A stretch of 39,204 bases of DNA from Saccoglossus kowalevskii (taxonomy: Eukaryota > Hemichordata > Enteropneusta > Harrimaniidae). The notes beneath the pieces were generated by a model. That model searched no databases, was not told where the DNA came from, and saw only the letters and a program-made list of their open reading frames with translations. The translations under genes were made by a program, and so were the position numbers. Below, in pieces: positions 1 to 11,400 of this stretch; the stretch's first letter is position 1; the number at the start of each line of letters is the position of its first letter. Location: the NCBI RefSeq assembly GCF_000003605.2, contig NW_003151760.1:121553-160756 (forward strand), written 5' to 3'.

Positions 1-595
1 ACACAGAGTTTTAACAACTAATGTAAAACTGTATCAATGGAAAATAATCAATTCCCCCGCTGTTCTTTTTGTGAAAAAGAGGAAGAAACATTAGAACACC
101 TATTGTTAACTGTATTGTTGTAAAGAGACTGTGGAGGCTGTGTGTAAAGTAATTGCACGCTTATTGCCAATTTTGTTTGTAGTGTCAAAAATATTATTAT
201 AGGTCTAAGTGAACCGGAAAATATATTATTAAATCATTTTATTTTATTATTTAAAAAAAATATGTATATACATGTAGGGTTCAAAAGGTTCATCCAACAA
301 AATACGCATATAAAAGTTGGATCAGGGAAAATAGAAATATTGAACTACAAATCCAAATAAACAAAAACAAAGAGCTTATCAATTATCAGAAATGGGAACC
401 ATTAACTAATTGGCTAGATAATGGGTAAATGTAGATGTATACCAGATTATTTTTTTTTCCTCTTTTCTCCTTATTTTCTTTCTCTTAATTTTAATTTTCC
501 TTCCTTTTACCACTATGTAATGTAAGATTTTATGTTGTATGCCAATATTATTGAAATAAAAATATTGTTTAAATAAAAAATAAATAAAAATACAC
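1..595 (+). mobile_element. 3' end of an L1/Tx1-like LINE (non-LTR retrotransposon), inactive
   Basis: This is the C-terminal end of a LINE ORF2 followed by its 3' UTR and tail; the element continues left of the window. Translating in shifting frames gives the typical end of these reverse transcriptases. LYQWKIINSP (about 28-57) is followed one frame over by RCSFCEKEEETLEHLL (58-105), which carries the CxxC...ExxxH part of the terminal zinc-knuckle motif. The motif's last Cys is lost and a TAA follows at 121. Further on come SEPENILLNHFILLF (about 207-251), then YAYKSWIRENRN (303-338), then QKWEPLTNWLDNG and a TAA at 426-428. Frames change near 57, between 121 and 205, and in the A-run at 253-260, so the copy is a pseudogene. 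The 429-595 stretch is a T-rich 3' UTR with AATAAA words and an A-rich tail. The LINE identity is secure; the clade is inferred from the style of the C-terminus. Confidence 0.82.
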
Positions 596-2630
596 TGTAT
601 GAAATATTTTCAATTTTTTATTTGATGTTTGCGGAAATTACAATTTAAATATATAGTTTATGAAAGTGGGTTTAAGAAAAATACCACATATTATTACACA
701 TCTTTCACCGTACCGCCATAAGTTACAGCGTGCCGTATTTTCGCGGTATTTTCATCCTACCATATAAGGAAATGTGAATTCCAAATATGAAATGATTACG
801 CGCATAAACGTCCTCTAATAATAATAAAAAACAAACATGGCTTTCTCGTAATAACCTCCTATTCATACATTTTGTACGTGTGTTTATGTATATGCATGTA
901 ACTTATAGAACGAATACAAGTGTCACCTGCAACGTAGATGTGTCTAGTACATCTAAAGCGAGAAATTGTGAATTGTATTCGTTTTACGTTAATTGTGATT
1001 CAATATGGGAATATTTCTTTTCCCACTATCTGTATGGCAATTAACTACCCTCTATTGTACATACATTCATTCATCCACATTTATAAAAACGGTAAACTGG
1101 GTACAGATAAATCCCCCAAAATTAGTATGAGAAGCTACAAACAAAACAAATATACACTGCCTTTATTGTATTTTCAAATTCCATAAACTTGTTAATAAAT
1201 AAAAAGTATCATGATAATCTCCCGAATTTTCATTCGAAAAGATTTTGAGAGGTATTTGTCATGATTTTACATTCAACCATTGGGAATTTGAATATTTATT
1301 TTGGAATCGAACAATAAGTCATTGTTTTAAAGTATAGAGCACTTCTATTATGCAAATATAATGATTACATTATGACAGGTATAAGTTCAGAAATGATTAC
1401 AAGAACAATATAATTACAATTTTAGCAAATATATTAGAATCAGTATATTTGAACAGTTGAATATGAATAAACTATATATGACAAAACGTAAAGGTTTGAT
1501 AATTATCTAATGTATTATTATCCAGTTCGCAGCTTGTTATCACTAAATTAAACATATGTAGAGTAAGTTGCATTTTGCGTGCGCTTTAAATAGCGCATGT
1601 CATTTCATTTGCGTTCAGAACCATTCACCAGCAGTTTGTTTTTTTTATTTCTACAAGTACCGGTCATCAAATGGACTCTGTGGTAGCGCTTCGTTTTGAT
1701 TAATGATAAAGGTTTCAAAATTCTTATTAGGGCAAATAAAATTGATGATATTAAGTATACCCAATGGCCGTGTCCCGTGAACGTTGCGTGGAGTTACGGG
1801 AAAACATTATATTAATCCCAGTATTATTGCATGCTCTAAAATCTCTCATAAAATCTTGATGCCAGATTATCTTGCTGAAACCACATTACTTGTTAGGGGT
1901 ATACATGTATATCATTATTTTAAAAGCGCCGAGATGGGAATTTCCGATAGTTACAATTTATATTCGTATTGACTTCACAGTTAAATTTGCCTATATAATA
2001 ATAATAAATCATTATTCAGTGTTCTTTATTGATGTGTGAACGCCCTTATGGAATAACATTCCAGTTGCGTGCATCTGTGTTTTTATGATAAAACATTAAC
2101 ATACCCAGTGTATTGTGCACCATGTGTGATCATTTCACATTTTACATAGTAAGATTCCATGACAGTAAAATATTATTTACATGACCTATGTTATTATTTT
2201 GCAACAAGATGATCATGTAATCGTAAAACAATGTCTTTTTATACCACCATAACCGGACGTTTATATACGTGAAGAAGAAATTCCATAACAAACAATATCC
2301 GTTTTACGATATAATTGTTAAATAAGATATACTCGTAATAACACGTGGATATTAGAGTGTGGCGTGAAGATGAGCACGAATCCCGTCTTCAGTGTTAAGA
2401 TGTGTGTTCGTACCGCCCGTAATTGGCCTGATTCAACACGTACAGTGATTTAACTTGTGACGACAATATTAACAGTGTAAGGAGCATATTGGGTCACGAT
2501 TACATTACCTGTTTGCAGTTAAAAACTATACGTTGATTGTAAATGTCTGAAATTCAGGTTCTACTTCAGTTTCTGGTGAGCCGTTCTCATTTCACTCCCA
2601 ATGGGACTGTTGTTATAGAAAAGGAACATG
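596..2630. other. Gene-free AT-rich stretch
   Basis: I see no supported gene here. Open frames of 60-82 codons at 938-1186 and 1784-1972 have no recognisable domain and no paired splice signals. A short GCGC-flanked palindrome around 1580-1600 is too small to interpret. Confidence 0.6.
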
Positions 2631-2631
2631 T

Positions 2632-2690
2632 TTGCCTGAAGGCGCGAGGCGCTTTGCCGTAACCACGAGTTTGACTCCCGTGTTTAATGT
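2632..2690 (+). repeat. tRNA-derived SINE head (relic)
   Basis: The stretch shows a pol III internal promoter layout: an A-box-like TTGCCTGAAGG at 2632 and a B-box-like AGTTTGACTCC at 2668. The B-box sits in a T-arm-like hairpin (CACGAG, seven-base loop, CCCGTG). The 36-base A-to-B distance is shorter than in a true tRNA, so this is a decayed tRNA-derived SINE rather than a tRNA gene. Its T-arm and the following bases (CGTGT, then a TTTAaTG-like stretch) resemble those of the element at 11,337, suggesting one family. The SINE body and tail cannot be delimited. Confidence 0.35.
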
Positions 2691-2767
2691 TTGTTATTGC
2701 ATTACAGGAATCTACTCTCTGAGGAGAATATTGTACAGTTTCTTAGATACGAGTCCATTGTGAAAGG

Positions 2768-2822
2768 TCATAAAAAGAGAGAAAAAAGAGAAAGGGGAAG
2801 AAAGAGAGTGAGAGATGGAAAC
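2768..2822. repeat. GA-rich polypurine tract
   Basis: About 55 bases are almost entirely A and G in irregular GAGA and GAAA units, making a low-complexity polypurine strand. Such tracts can adopt triplex structures or bind GAGA-type factors, but nothing nearby suggests a gene that it would serve. Confidence 0.75.
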
Positions 2823-4148
2823 CTAAAATAGATTATCTATCATGATATAAATATTATAATATGTCATAATAAAAATGTAGGAAATCTATCTTTTCTACTC
2901 CTCCGTGTTTCAAATCTTTACTACATCCATGTGTTGCACAGTCGTAAAAATCTATGGCGACTGCTTTACGTAACATCAATTTTGTGAGCATTATCTTATA
3001 ATAAAGTTACAGTATACAGACATAGCGGAGACATGAGTTCGCGTATACAGTGTGCGTTATCCTCACCAATGTTTATTACTACTGCATTTGAGTAAAATCA
3101 TGTTTCATTTTCATACGCGTACATATGCATATTTCCCGTTATGTATATACACGGGTTAATTTAAAAATAATGCGTATTTATTTTACTGTCGTTCATTTGT
3201 CATAGACATTTTACACTCAGAATACACATTTTTTTCTTTAAACATATAATACCAACTCACGTAGACTAAGTCATGAATAGTTGGGCTTGCCATATCATGA
3301 AGTCTTCACTTACAAGAGTATTTAAAAGAAAACAAGCATCAATACGCAAATAACTGCGAGCAAGAACATTATATAGATGTATCATATTGCAAAACAAAAT
3401 ATTCAATACATGTGTGGATAAAATATGATTTCACCTAGACCCGAACTAACAAGCCCAGTCTGTATTACAGAGCCATCGTAATAGCACGGTACGAGGCAAT
3501 CGAACTCGATGAGTATACTTGTGCTACTTGTGTCATCGGCACATTAGAATAAGTAGTGATGCACAGTAAAAATGTATTGTTAAATTATGTTACATGTTGT
3601 ATTTTAGTTTACGCTTACATACATACAATGTCAATTATATTTTAGCATATGTGTTATTGCACGTTGTATTTTTTATAATCGGTAAATGATTGTAGAAGTA
3701 CGTAACAATATATTTTCGTCGCGTCATTGGCCCAAGTATTAAATGTCCTAATTTGTATTCCGGGATTCACATATTGTTTACTAGCTGATTCCGGCACGCG
3801 AATCGGAGTAGCAGGAAATGAAATAGTACATACCATATCCCATTATGAATTGTGGATATATAGTAGACATTGTTTGGATGCTTTATTAATGATTCGTGAT
3901 GTGTATAAATTGCGGGATACTAATTCACTAGTAAACGTTGTCAGCGTGTAGTATTCGACGTCACGGAAATGTGAATATCCTGTCTGTTATAACATATTAA
4001 ACATTATATTGATCCGGATCTAAATGGAACAACGTTAAAAAATGAAAATTAATTCCGAATTTCAGTCATCTACAGGGAGGGATTAAATATTATGGAATTA
4101 ATATTTTTTGTAAGGTGAGTAGTTATTCAGCCCGCACATAATTTCGGA
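2823..4148. other. Gene-free stretch
   Basis: No supported gene. The overlapping open frames on both strands at 3654-3951 are short and featureless. A B-box-like word lies on the minus strand at 3492-3510 (AGTTCGATTGCC when read in reverse) without a convincing A-box, so it is not called as a SINE. Confidence 0.5.
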
Positions 4149-4205
4149 CATGGTTAGTTTGGTGTACGCCCCCATACCGAAGGTTAGAGGTTCATTGCAG
4201 TCAAA
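4149..4205 (+). repeat. Possible tRNA-derived SINE head (relic)
   Basis: An A-box-like TGGTTAGTTTGG at 4151 is followed 37 bases later by a B-box-like GGTTCATTGCA at 4188. The spacing resembles the elements at 2.63 and 11.34 kb, but the T-arm does not pair well. This is the weakest of the SINE-like calls. Confidence 0.25.
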
Positions 4206-6515
4206 TCTAAGTGAAAATTGAGTGAAATTTACACAGATTTGAGCACGTTTCTAATAAGGATATTGCGTACTGTTTGACTAGTGAATTGTAGACATACGCC
4301 AACTAATCACCGTTAATCGATAATTTTAATAAATTATTCAATAGTTACTTCATTATCTGGAGTATTCGAGTCATTGAGATCGCTATCAAATATCCGATTC
4401 AGTCTAATCACTCAGGTATACATGGAAATATGAGTATCCTATCAATTTTGTTTTGTTCTCGTGTTCAAAGTGCATCAGCTGTCGCTATAATCATTGGCAA
4501 GGTTGCCGCGCTGGCTTTGTACTGTGTTTCAAGCCCTTTGTCCTATACGTGTATTCGATAAGCCACATAATCAAAATCTGCGTTGGCGTGGAATATGGAA
4601 TTTTACAGATGTGTATTTTTTTATCTGGATCCCAGACATTTTAAGCTAGTGCGTCATTTAATACAAATCTGTTAAACGTAAAATATACATTGCTAACCAC
4701 ATTTTTTTTTAAATGCGCTAAGTGATGAAAGATTACATTCAAGACATGCTCATCACAATTCATTAATTATTGACCAAAAAATACAACTTATGAATAAAAA
4801 AACATTAAAATATATAGATAGATGTGTTCTCATCAAAAAATCACATACAAGTGAGTTTTAATCAAAATGTGCTTAAACGTGAACCTTCATCTTTAAATTT
4901 GCATTCCTTCTTGGTATGATTTCGGTTAAACATCTAACTGTCCTCTGCCATGCACGCGTATATTTCGTGCGCAATTTGTACATAATTACAGTTTATACAC
5001 GGTACGATCGGTGAATATTTTCCGCCAAATAAGATCACTCCTAACAATGGATACACAATATCCGCTACCAAATACCCTAGCTTTCCGTTCAGAACTTCGA
5101 AATATAGTTACGGAAGGGCATAGGTACTAGGGGATATATTAGTAAGGCGATACCTTGGGTGATGAAACATACATGTACAACCATAATTTTACGAGGGCAA
5201 AGAACACGTGCAGAAGGATGTACATAAAACAAAAACAACACGATTGGTGTAGGACGTAAAGAATAATGCTGAAGGGGGAATTCAACAAATGTATAATCGT
5301 AACGTACATGTATTACGGACGGGGACGGGCTTAGTACCCAACACAGCATACTATTACAGTCACACAAGAGCCTCATTATGACGTCAATGGACAATTCTCT
5401 AGCTTACCCATCTTACTCTGGTATGTTTTGATGGGAATTGGCCCCGGGGATGCGTACATCTATAATATTATGTTTCAGGCATGTGCAACTAAATATAGGA
5501 CTGGTGGTCCCATGCTGGGTCAATTGAAGCCTAGATCTGTGTTTCACGTCCACTCGATGAGCGCTGAGAGAAAACAGCCCGGTTCATATAATAGTTTTAG
5601 TAGGTTCAAAATGGTGTTAAGTGAAACGACTGCATCAACTGAGGCGCCGCTATACTTACGTTGATTTATAATTGCTCGTAAACACCTTAAGTCATGTTTC
5701 TCGTGCCTGCTGTTGAAATAATTGCTTTTGATAACTTCGGATGAAATATGACGGATGGAATAAGGTTGATAAATAAGGCTAATCCTTGAATTGTATGTAC
5801 CTCAATTCCGTTGACCTCGAAAATAGGGATTTTGTAAAGAAAATTCTCATATTGTTTGACGTATATCATTTTGCTTCCTGTCCGCTGTATTCTTGATATT
5901 TCAATAGTAATTTATGGTTATAATAAGCCAAGATGATTATGTTACCGCTTGCAGCTGAACATTTGGTTTCCCGTTAATCACATTACGTTTGGGTGAACGT
6001 ACGTACATATCTGTTTTATTATTATTACTTTATATCGTTTGCATCTAAAACACAACGTGATCAATACTCAATAATCAACGATAAATACCAGCAGGAAATA
6101 ACTAACTCAATACTTCTAGATCACACATATGTAAACATTTTCAACTAGAGCACACGATGTCCCATGCTCTTGTACCTAGAGTCTTTCTGTGGATAAAGGC
6201 TTGTGGCAATATTATAGTTTTACCAATTCTTTTTCATAGGCAATTTACATATACAACAATAAAATATCAACTGCTGTGCCGTTCTTAATGTTTCGGTGTG
6301 TGATGGGTTCCATGGCCTGTGACATATAGGCATATAGGCAAGTGATTAGGAATGAACGTGATCTGCCATTTGTGTGAAATCGCACGCTATGTGGTGATAT
6401 ATAAGTGCATGCGTATTAATGTGTTATATTTTGGTAAACAAAGTTTTTAGCATTTGCGTGATTCATATTCATTGGATACACCAATAATCAACGGTGGCCC
6501 ATGTAGACAATTGGT
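4206..6515. other. Gene-free stretch with one CRE-like word
   Basis: No supported gene. The longest open frames (5089-5394 minus, 101 codons; 5428-5664 plus, 78 codons) carry no recognisable domain. A perfect TGACGTCA, the CREB-type palindrome, lies at 5379-5386, with no promoter context visible. Confidence 0.5.
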
Positions 6516-6692
6516 CCACTATTTGAAAATCGCTTCGATACATAAAAAAAAATCGGTTGGCTACATGAAAATCACTCCGCTACCTGAACAAAAAATCGGT
6601 TGACTACATGATAATTGGTCGGCTACGGGGAAATAGGCTACATGAAAATCGTTGAGCTGCTTGAAAATCGCTCGGCTACGTGAAAATTGCGA
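6516..6692 (+). repeat. Left iteron array of a foldback-like element
   Basis: Eight to nine degenerate copies of a ~19-bp unit lie head to tail. The working consensus is GCTACnTGAAAATCGCTCG, with readable copies at 6560, 6579, 6602, 6637, 6656 and 6675. Some units are stretched to 23-24 bp by A-runs. The same unit in the opposite orientation forms the array at 7970-8155, so the two make the long composite inverted repeat expected of a Foldback-type DNA transposon. The arrays themselves are directly visible; the transposon interpretation is an inference. Confidence 0.7.
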
Positions 6693-7969
6693 TAACACCA
6701 AGTATATCATTTTTAACGAAAAGAAGTTGACTATATGCACCCCAATGGGCTGACCATGGTGCATTTACGTCGGTTGTTTGTTTCGATGAAATGTTAAAAC
6801 TACGTAACTGAATATGTTGTGTGAAACTTATATGTATATTTACGAGCATGCTACACGTACAATAATAAGTTGAAAGCACAAGGCTTAGATTAACATCCTG
6901 CGCAATATCTAGTCCGTTCGAAAATAATTTTATTGTAAACAGAACAGTCTACTTGCTTTCTTTTTGTACATCTTAAAAAAATGAGTCATGTAACTGAGTA
7001 CTTACTTCTCTTTGATTACAAGTTTCACAACTAGTTAGAGAAACTAACAACCGCATCCCGGCTCTAAACATGTGGAATTCTTCAATGTGGTAAAATCTGA
7101 CTCCGTCTCGACTGAAAATTCGCACACACTGCTAGTGTCCGGGCACCGGTTAGGATAGTGCATACTTTTTAGCTCCATTTGTAGGGCTGTTTTACCAGAA
7201 CTTTCAAATCTATACCCCATCAGAGACCATTATATGCTGAAAACTATATCGCATTATAGATCAAATTATGATTGAGTACACGTACCGAATTAAAGACCGA
7301 ACATCAACCCTGATTTTTACATGGGCTTCATGGGCGACATTTTACTTTTTGTTTTTCGCTGTCTTTTATTTTTTAGAATCATTATGATTGTACCTTTTTA
7401 GTCATTTTGGCAATGTGTATGTGTGATATATTTACCCCATAACAAAATTGTTGAAAAAAAAATTCGAATGGCAGCACGTTAGACCAGTTTGAGTGGCCTT
7501 TGTGTGTGTAAATTGTTCAAGTCTTGTATAAATGTTGAGTTCCATTATGAATTTTAGTGATTTAACCGTGAGGCATGTACAGTATAACAAGCCGACAGTA
7601 CTAAATATATATCCTCGATACGACTTTTTTATATTAGCCATACTTTATAGAAGTATAATAGATGTATGTCCTGTGATTTTTTTTATTGCATAGGGTTAAA
7701 ATGGGGCACTGACTTGTAACTTGTAATTTGGTAACCCACAAATCCTACCGCCAGCATGGCGATACGTTCAATGCATATATGCAAATACGTTGTTTCAAGT
7801 AAGCAGGTTGGTTTTCTTCATTTTATTTTCCAAACAAATAACAAAACAAAACACCTCGACCTACTGAAGATACATGGTTTACCTGACTTCATAAGCATAA
7901 CATCGGAAAATCGTACATGGTGTACAGTGCATATTGTACTTCCGTTTGATATTTGCAGGTAAGCGACAC
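6693..7969. other. Central segment between opposed iteron arrays
   Basis: About 1.28 kb separates the two arrays. It contains no open frame above 70 codons that could encode a transposase; a minus-strand frame at 7432-7641 is featureless. If the arrays are transposon ends, the element is non-autonomous. The DNA just inside the left array does not pair visibly with that inside the right array, so the inverted repeat is confined to the iterons. Confidence 0.5.
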
Positions 7970-8155
7970 AATTTCCATATAGCGCGGAGACCTTTTCAAG
8001 TAGACGACCAATTTTCAAGTAGCCAACCAATGTTTTAAGTAGCGGAGCGATTTTCATGTAGCCGAACAATAATTATTGTTATATAACCCACCGATTATCA
8101 AGTAGCTAAGCGATTTTAAAGTAGCCAATCGATATTTGTTTTCAAGTAGCCGAGT
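7970..8155 (-). repeat. Right iteron array of a foldback-like element (inverted)
   Basis: About nine degenerate copies of the ~19-bp unit are in reverse orientation to the array at 6516-6692. The plus-strand form is CGATTTTCAAGTAGCCGAG. Good copies start near 7993, 8012, 8032, 8049, 8096, 8113 and 8138. Two units are interrupted, one by a small AATAATTATT palindrome near 8069-8078. Period and consensus match the left array, which argues for a common origin rather than chance. Confidence 0.7.
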
Positions 8156-10063
8156 CTTGGTATAGAACTAAATTTACATACACGTAGCTGATTCAGAAAC
8201 AAGAACATTGCAATATACATGGGGGGCATCGGTGTTACCAGTGAGGAACATTCACTTTTGACAGCCGATTCATTTCGAATATTTCATCATCGTGCCCAAC
8301 ACATCCATACAATTTAACTTGATGTCACCGACGTTTGATAGGTTTGTAATTAACGGATTAGCTGTAAACAATATTTAGTAGTTCCAGAGCGAAACAACGG
8401 TAACTAGCGTGATAGCAAAAAGCGTCGAAGCGGTGCTTTGGATTTTTGTGTCTCGCACACTCTGTCATATTCGTTGTGTATTTTTAAAGCATTATTTGTT
8501 CATTAATTTGTCATAAAATCCACAAAATACTTTAAAACGAGACAAGCCTTCTTTTGATTCTTCAATTCTAAAGTACATCGAACGACTTGTGGAACTCAAG
8601 ATCTAGTCATGGCCAAGTTTTTCATCGATTCAATATATTCCCAGTCAATTAACAGCAATGTTCTCCCAATTTAATTGACAGGAATTAGCACATGTCGTTC
8701 CAGTTTGCTTTTAAATAAATGAATGGCCAAATAACATATATGCTACAAGTTACTTCGTCCGTGCAATGATGAGCTCGTATGCTATCCGGGAAGGCAGTTC
8801 GTTCACTGTGGCTTCAAAATGTCAAAAACTAATGTTATCATTTCAAAAAAAATCTGCTCAGTGTATGCTGATGATGTTTTTCGGGGCAAGCCAAAATATC
8901 CTGCGCTTGATAATTCGTTTTGACGTTCGCTATGTTCATTCTTTGCCTGCGGCGACTGACCAGAATATCAAACTACGTGATATAGCATGGTATTGGTCCT
9001 ATGAATAACGTCTACTTATTTACAAAAATAATGTTTCTGTCATTTTCCATACCAAAAGCATAATCACAATACATGTAAGGATATAGACACACGTACAGAA
9101 ACAACTAACGATGTCTTGTATTCATATACAGGGTGAAACATACATCATAGATTAAAGCCTATAATTATCATTTAATTCCTTGAATATCATCCATATAATA
9201 AAATAAATTCAACATTAACCAGTATAATATCAACATACTTCTGCGAGTTTCGCTTTTCTTCAGTGACAGTAATCCTGAAGCAAGAACGTAGTGACGCTCA
9301 TTAGGCTGAGGCACGTGTGTTAAAATTTTAAATACTATTGGCAAAGTTCTCAAATTAAAATAAGCGTGGAATGATAACGATATAGTTTTCCAACTCATAA
9401 ATATTTTAATATCACAGCGGTGTGGATCTAGCTTTAACTTGTTTCTTCTAAATAAATAATGCTTATATCCGTGGGATTATGATATTTGTAACCGTAGGAG
9501 GGGACTTTTAGTAAGTTTCAGATTTTATTCTGACAATCTACGTAAATAGTTTCGAATTCCCCGATTTTGTAGGATAATTCTAGAAAAAAAAACCAGAAAA
9601 GGGGATTTCCCCCATAAACCTAAATGCGTTTGGCCGTCGGCGTATTACGTGGAATATATAATCCCATTAAATGACTCCGCTGCACACACAGCAATCAATA
9701 ACGATTCGCAGAGATGAGACATTATACATTTTCTTGTACGGTAATACCATGATATACTGAATAATTGTATTTTTCACAAATATCATGATAGTTAAGTGTA
9801 ATAGTAATTTAGTAATTTTGGATATTTCCATGTTATGTAATTAATATCTCAGTCACATTCTGATTGGCCAACGAAAAAAAAAGAACATTTTATATTTTAC
9901 AGTTCATATCGGAGAAAATGGGTCATAGAGCTTGGTATGCGTAATGTATCATTATTATTCGAATTCTGACACATGTGACCACCGCAATATTGTTGAGAAT
10001 GATAGAACTCCGCGACTTTATGTTTCATTTTATCACGCATCACCGCGTCTATTGTTTCACTGG
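8156..10063. other. Gene-free stretch
   Basis: No supported gene. A plus-strand open frame at 8766-9008 (80 codons) has no domain. A YADD-like reading near 8864 was examined and rejected. Confidence 0.55.
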
Positions 10064-10087
10064 TATATGTATATATATATATATATT
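10064..10087. repeat. (TA)n microsatellite
   Basis: About ten TA dinucleotides are interrupted once by TG. A simple sequence repeat. Confidence 0.9.
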
Positions 10088-11195
10088 TGCGTGTATGGGA
10101 TTTATTCTCCTAAGCTCAACGTGACAACAACTCGCGCAGGTTCAGTTCGTACACGTCAAATTTTCAAGAATCTTTGAATTACTGTAAATTTGTAACTATG
10201 TTACCAATGCATTCTCGAAACCGTGAATAAATATCAGGCTCAAAAAATAAACATAACATTGCATGATGATGATAAACTGTCGGTGATACGTCGTGTGGAA
10301 CTGCGAACGTTTATGCAAATAAGAAACATGTACAGAAGAGCCTTGAATACACGCTCACATTATGGGTGTTAGTTTCTCAGTTTCTAAAGTTGCAAACGGA
10401 TATACGAAATGAACACACTATCAAATTGACTTTTACGAAATCTGATATTGTAGGGTCATACGTGGCATCCCACGGCCAGGATTTGCGGCGCATTATAAAT
10501 CACATTGTGTCACGTGCTAGTGTCTCCTTACGTGCATACTAACTAACGTGACAGCATTGCATGCATAATCAAATAAATTGTCACTTTTACTAGATTGCAG
10601 AAATGAATAACATTAAGTTTGACTGTATATCAAAACCACTTTGATATACATGTAGCTATGCAGATTACCATGCCGTCATAGTTACCTCCACCAAGACATT
10701 AGGTTATCACTACCGTGTTTCTATTTCTTGTCTATCTATGAAAGAATAACTAATATATAAATTCGTCTGTCATTTTCATGGAAGGTTGCCTCTGAAAGGA
10801 GAATAAACACCTTCAAGATGAAATGAGGGCCGGTTGGCATTGAGACAGCAATTTTAGGAGTGGTTGCCCTTGACACAAACTAATCGAATACGGATCAGGT
10901 GGCGACGGAAACATGAGACATTTATAACTTAAAAAAATATGGATGGACTCCCTTAAATTTCTAAAGAGAAGGTGTGGGTTAATTTTTGTGATATTTCTGT
11001 TCAAGGAGTATAGCCGTTTTTTGAGACTACATTTGCATTCGCACGTCTACGTCATTGGTTTACAATGTTTTCCAATGACTGCTTTTTGAGTTGTAATCCT
11101 TAGTTTAAATGGCAGATTTAATGTTCAATTCATACCAATATATGTACTCTGTGGTTTCTGTTAACATTCATATAATTAGTAATATCAAACTCTGA
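10088..11195. other. Gene-free stretch
   Basis: I see nothing supportable: no long open frame, no splice pairs, no recognisable repeat. Confidence 0.5.
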
Positions 11196-11224
11196 TTATA
11201 TTATATAATATAATATAACATATG
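11196..11224. repeat. ATA/TAATA-rich simple repeat
   Basis: A run of ATTAT and AATAT units is largely self-complementary. Low-complexity AT repeat. Confidence 0.75.
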
Positions 11225-11336
11225 TATTGATGGTTTACTTGTGTAGATTTTTGTATTCTTCGGAGAATAGATATAATTGACCGTTGTGAATATTGATTAT
11301 ATACACTCAATTTCGAGCTGTTATTTTCTGGAACTG

Positions 11337-11400
11337 TGGCGTGGTTAGAAGCACGTATGTTTGTAATGTCGAGTTCGAATCTCGTGTATGTTTAGTGTTG
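11337..11400 (+). repeat. tRNA-derived SINE head (relic)
   Basis: This is the best of the tRNA-like relics. An A-box-like TGGCGTGGTTAGAAGC begins at 11,337. A near-perfect B-box, AGTTCGAATCT, begins at 11,372 inside a T-arm hairpin (CGAG stem, TTCGAAT loop, CTCG). The distance between boxes is about ten bases short of a real tRNA and no acceptor stem can be closed, so it is a tRNA-derived SINE head rather than a working tRNA gene. The T-arm and 3' flank resemble the element at 2,632. Confidence 0.45.

Noticed and set aside
5089-5394. A 101-codon minus-strand open frame, one of the longest outside the receptor.
   Set aside because: Residue make-up is arbitrary, there is no domain, signal peptide or splice context, and frames of this length occur by chance in 39 kb.
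7954-7964. CAG followed by GTAAGC, a good 5' splice donor.
   Set aside because: No open coding frame with an acceptor upstream or downstream accompanies it; isolated donor-like words are expected by chance.
8864-8875. A YADD reading resembling the reverse transcriptase active-site box.
   Set aside because: The following residues (VFRGKPKYP) are not hydrophobic as in reverse transcriptases, a stop follows soon, and no other RT motif is present in any frame nearby.
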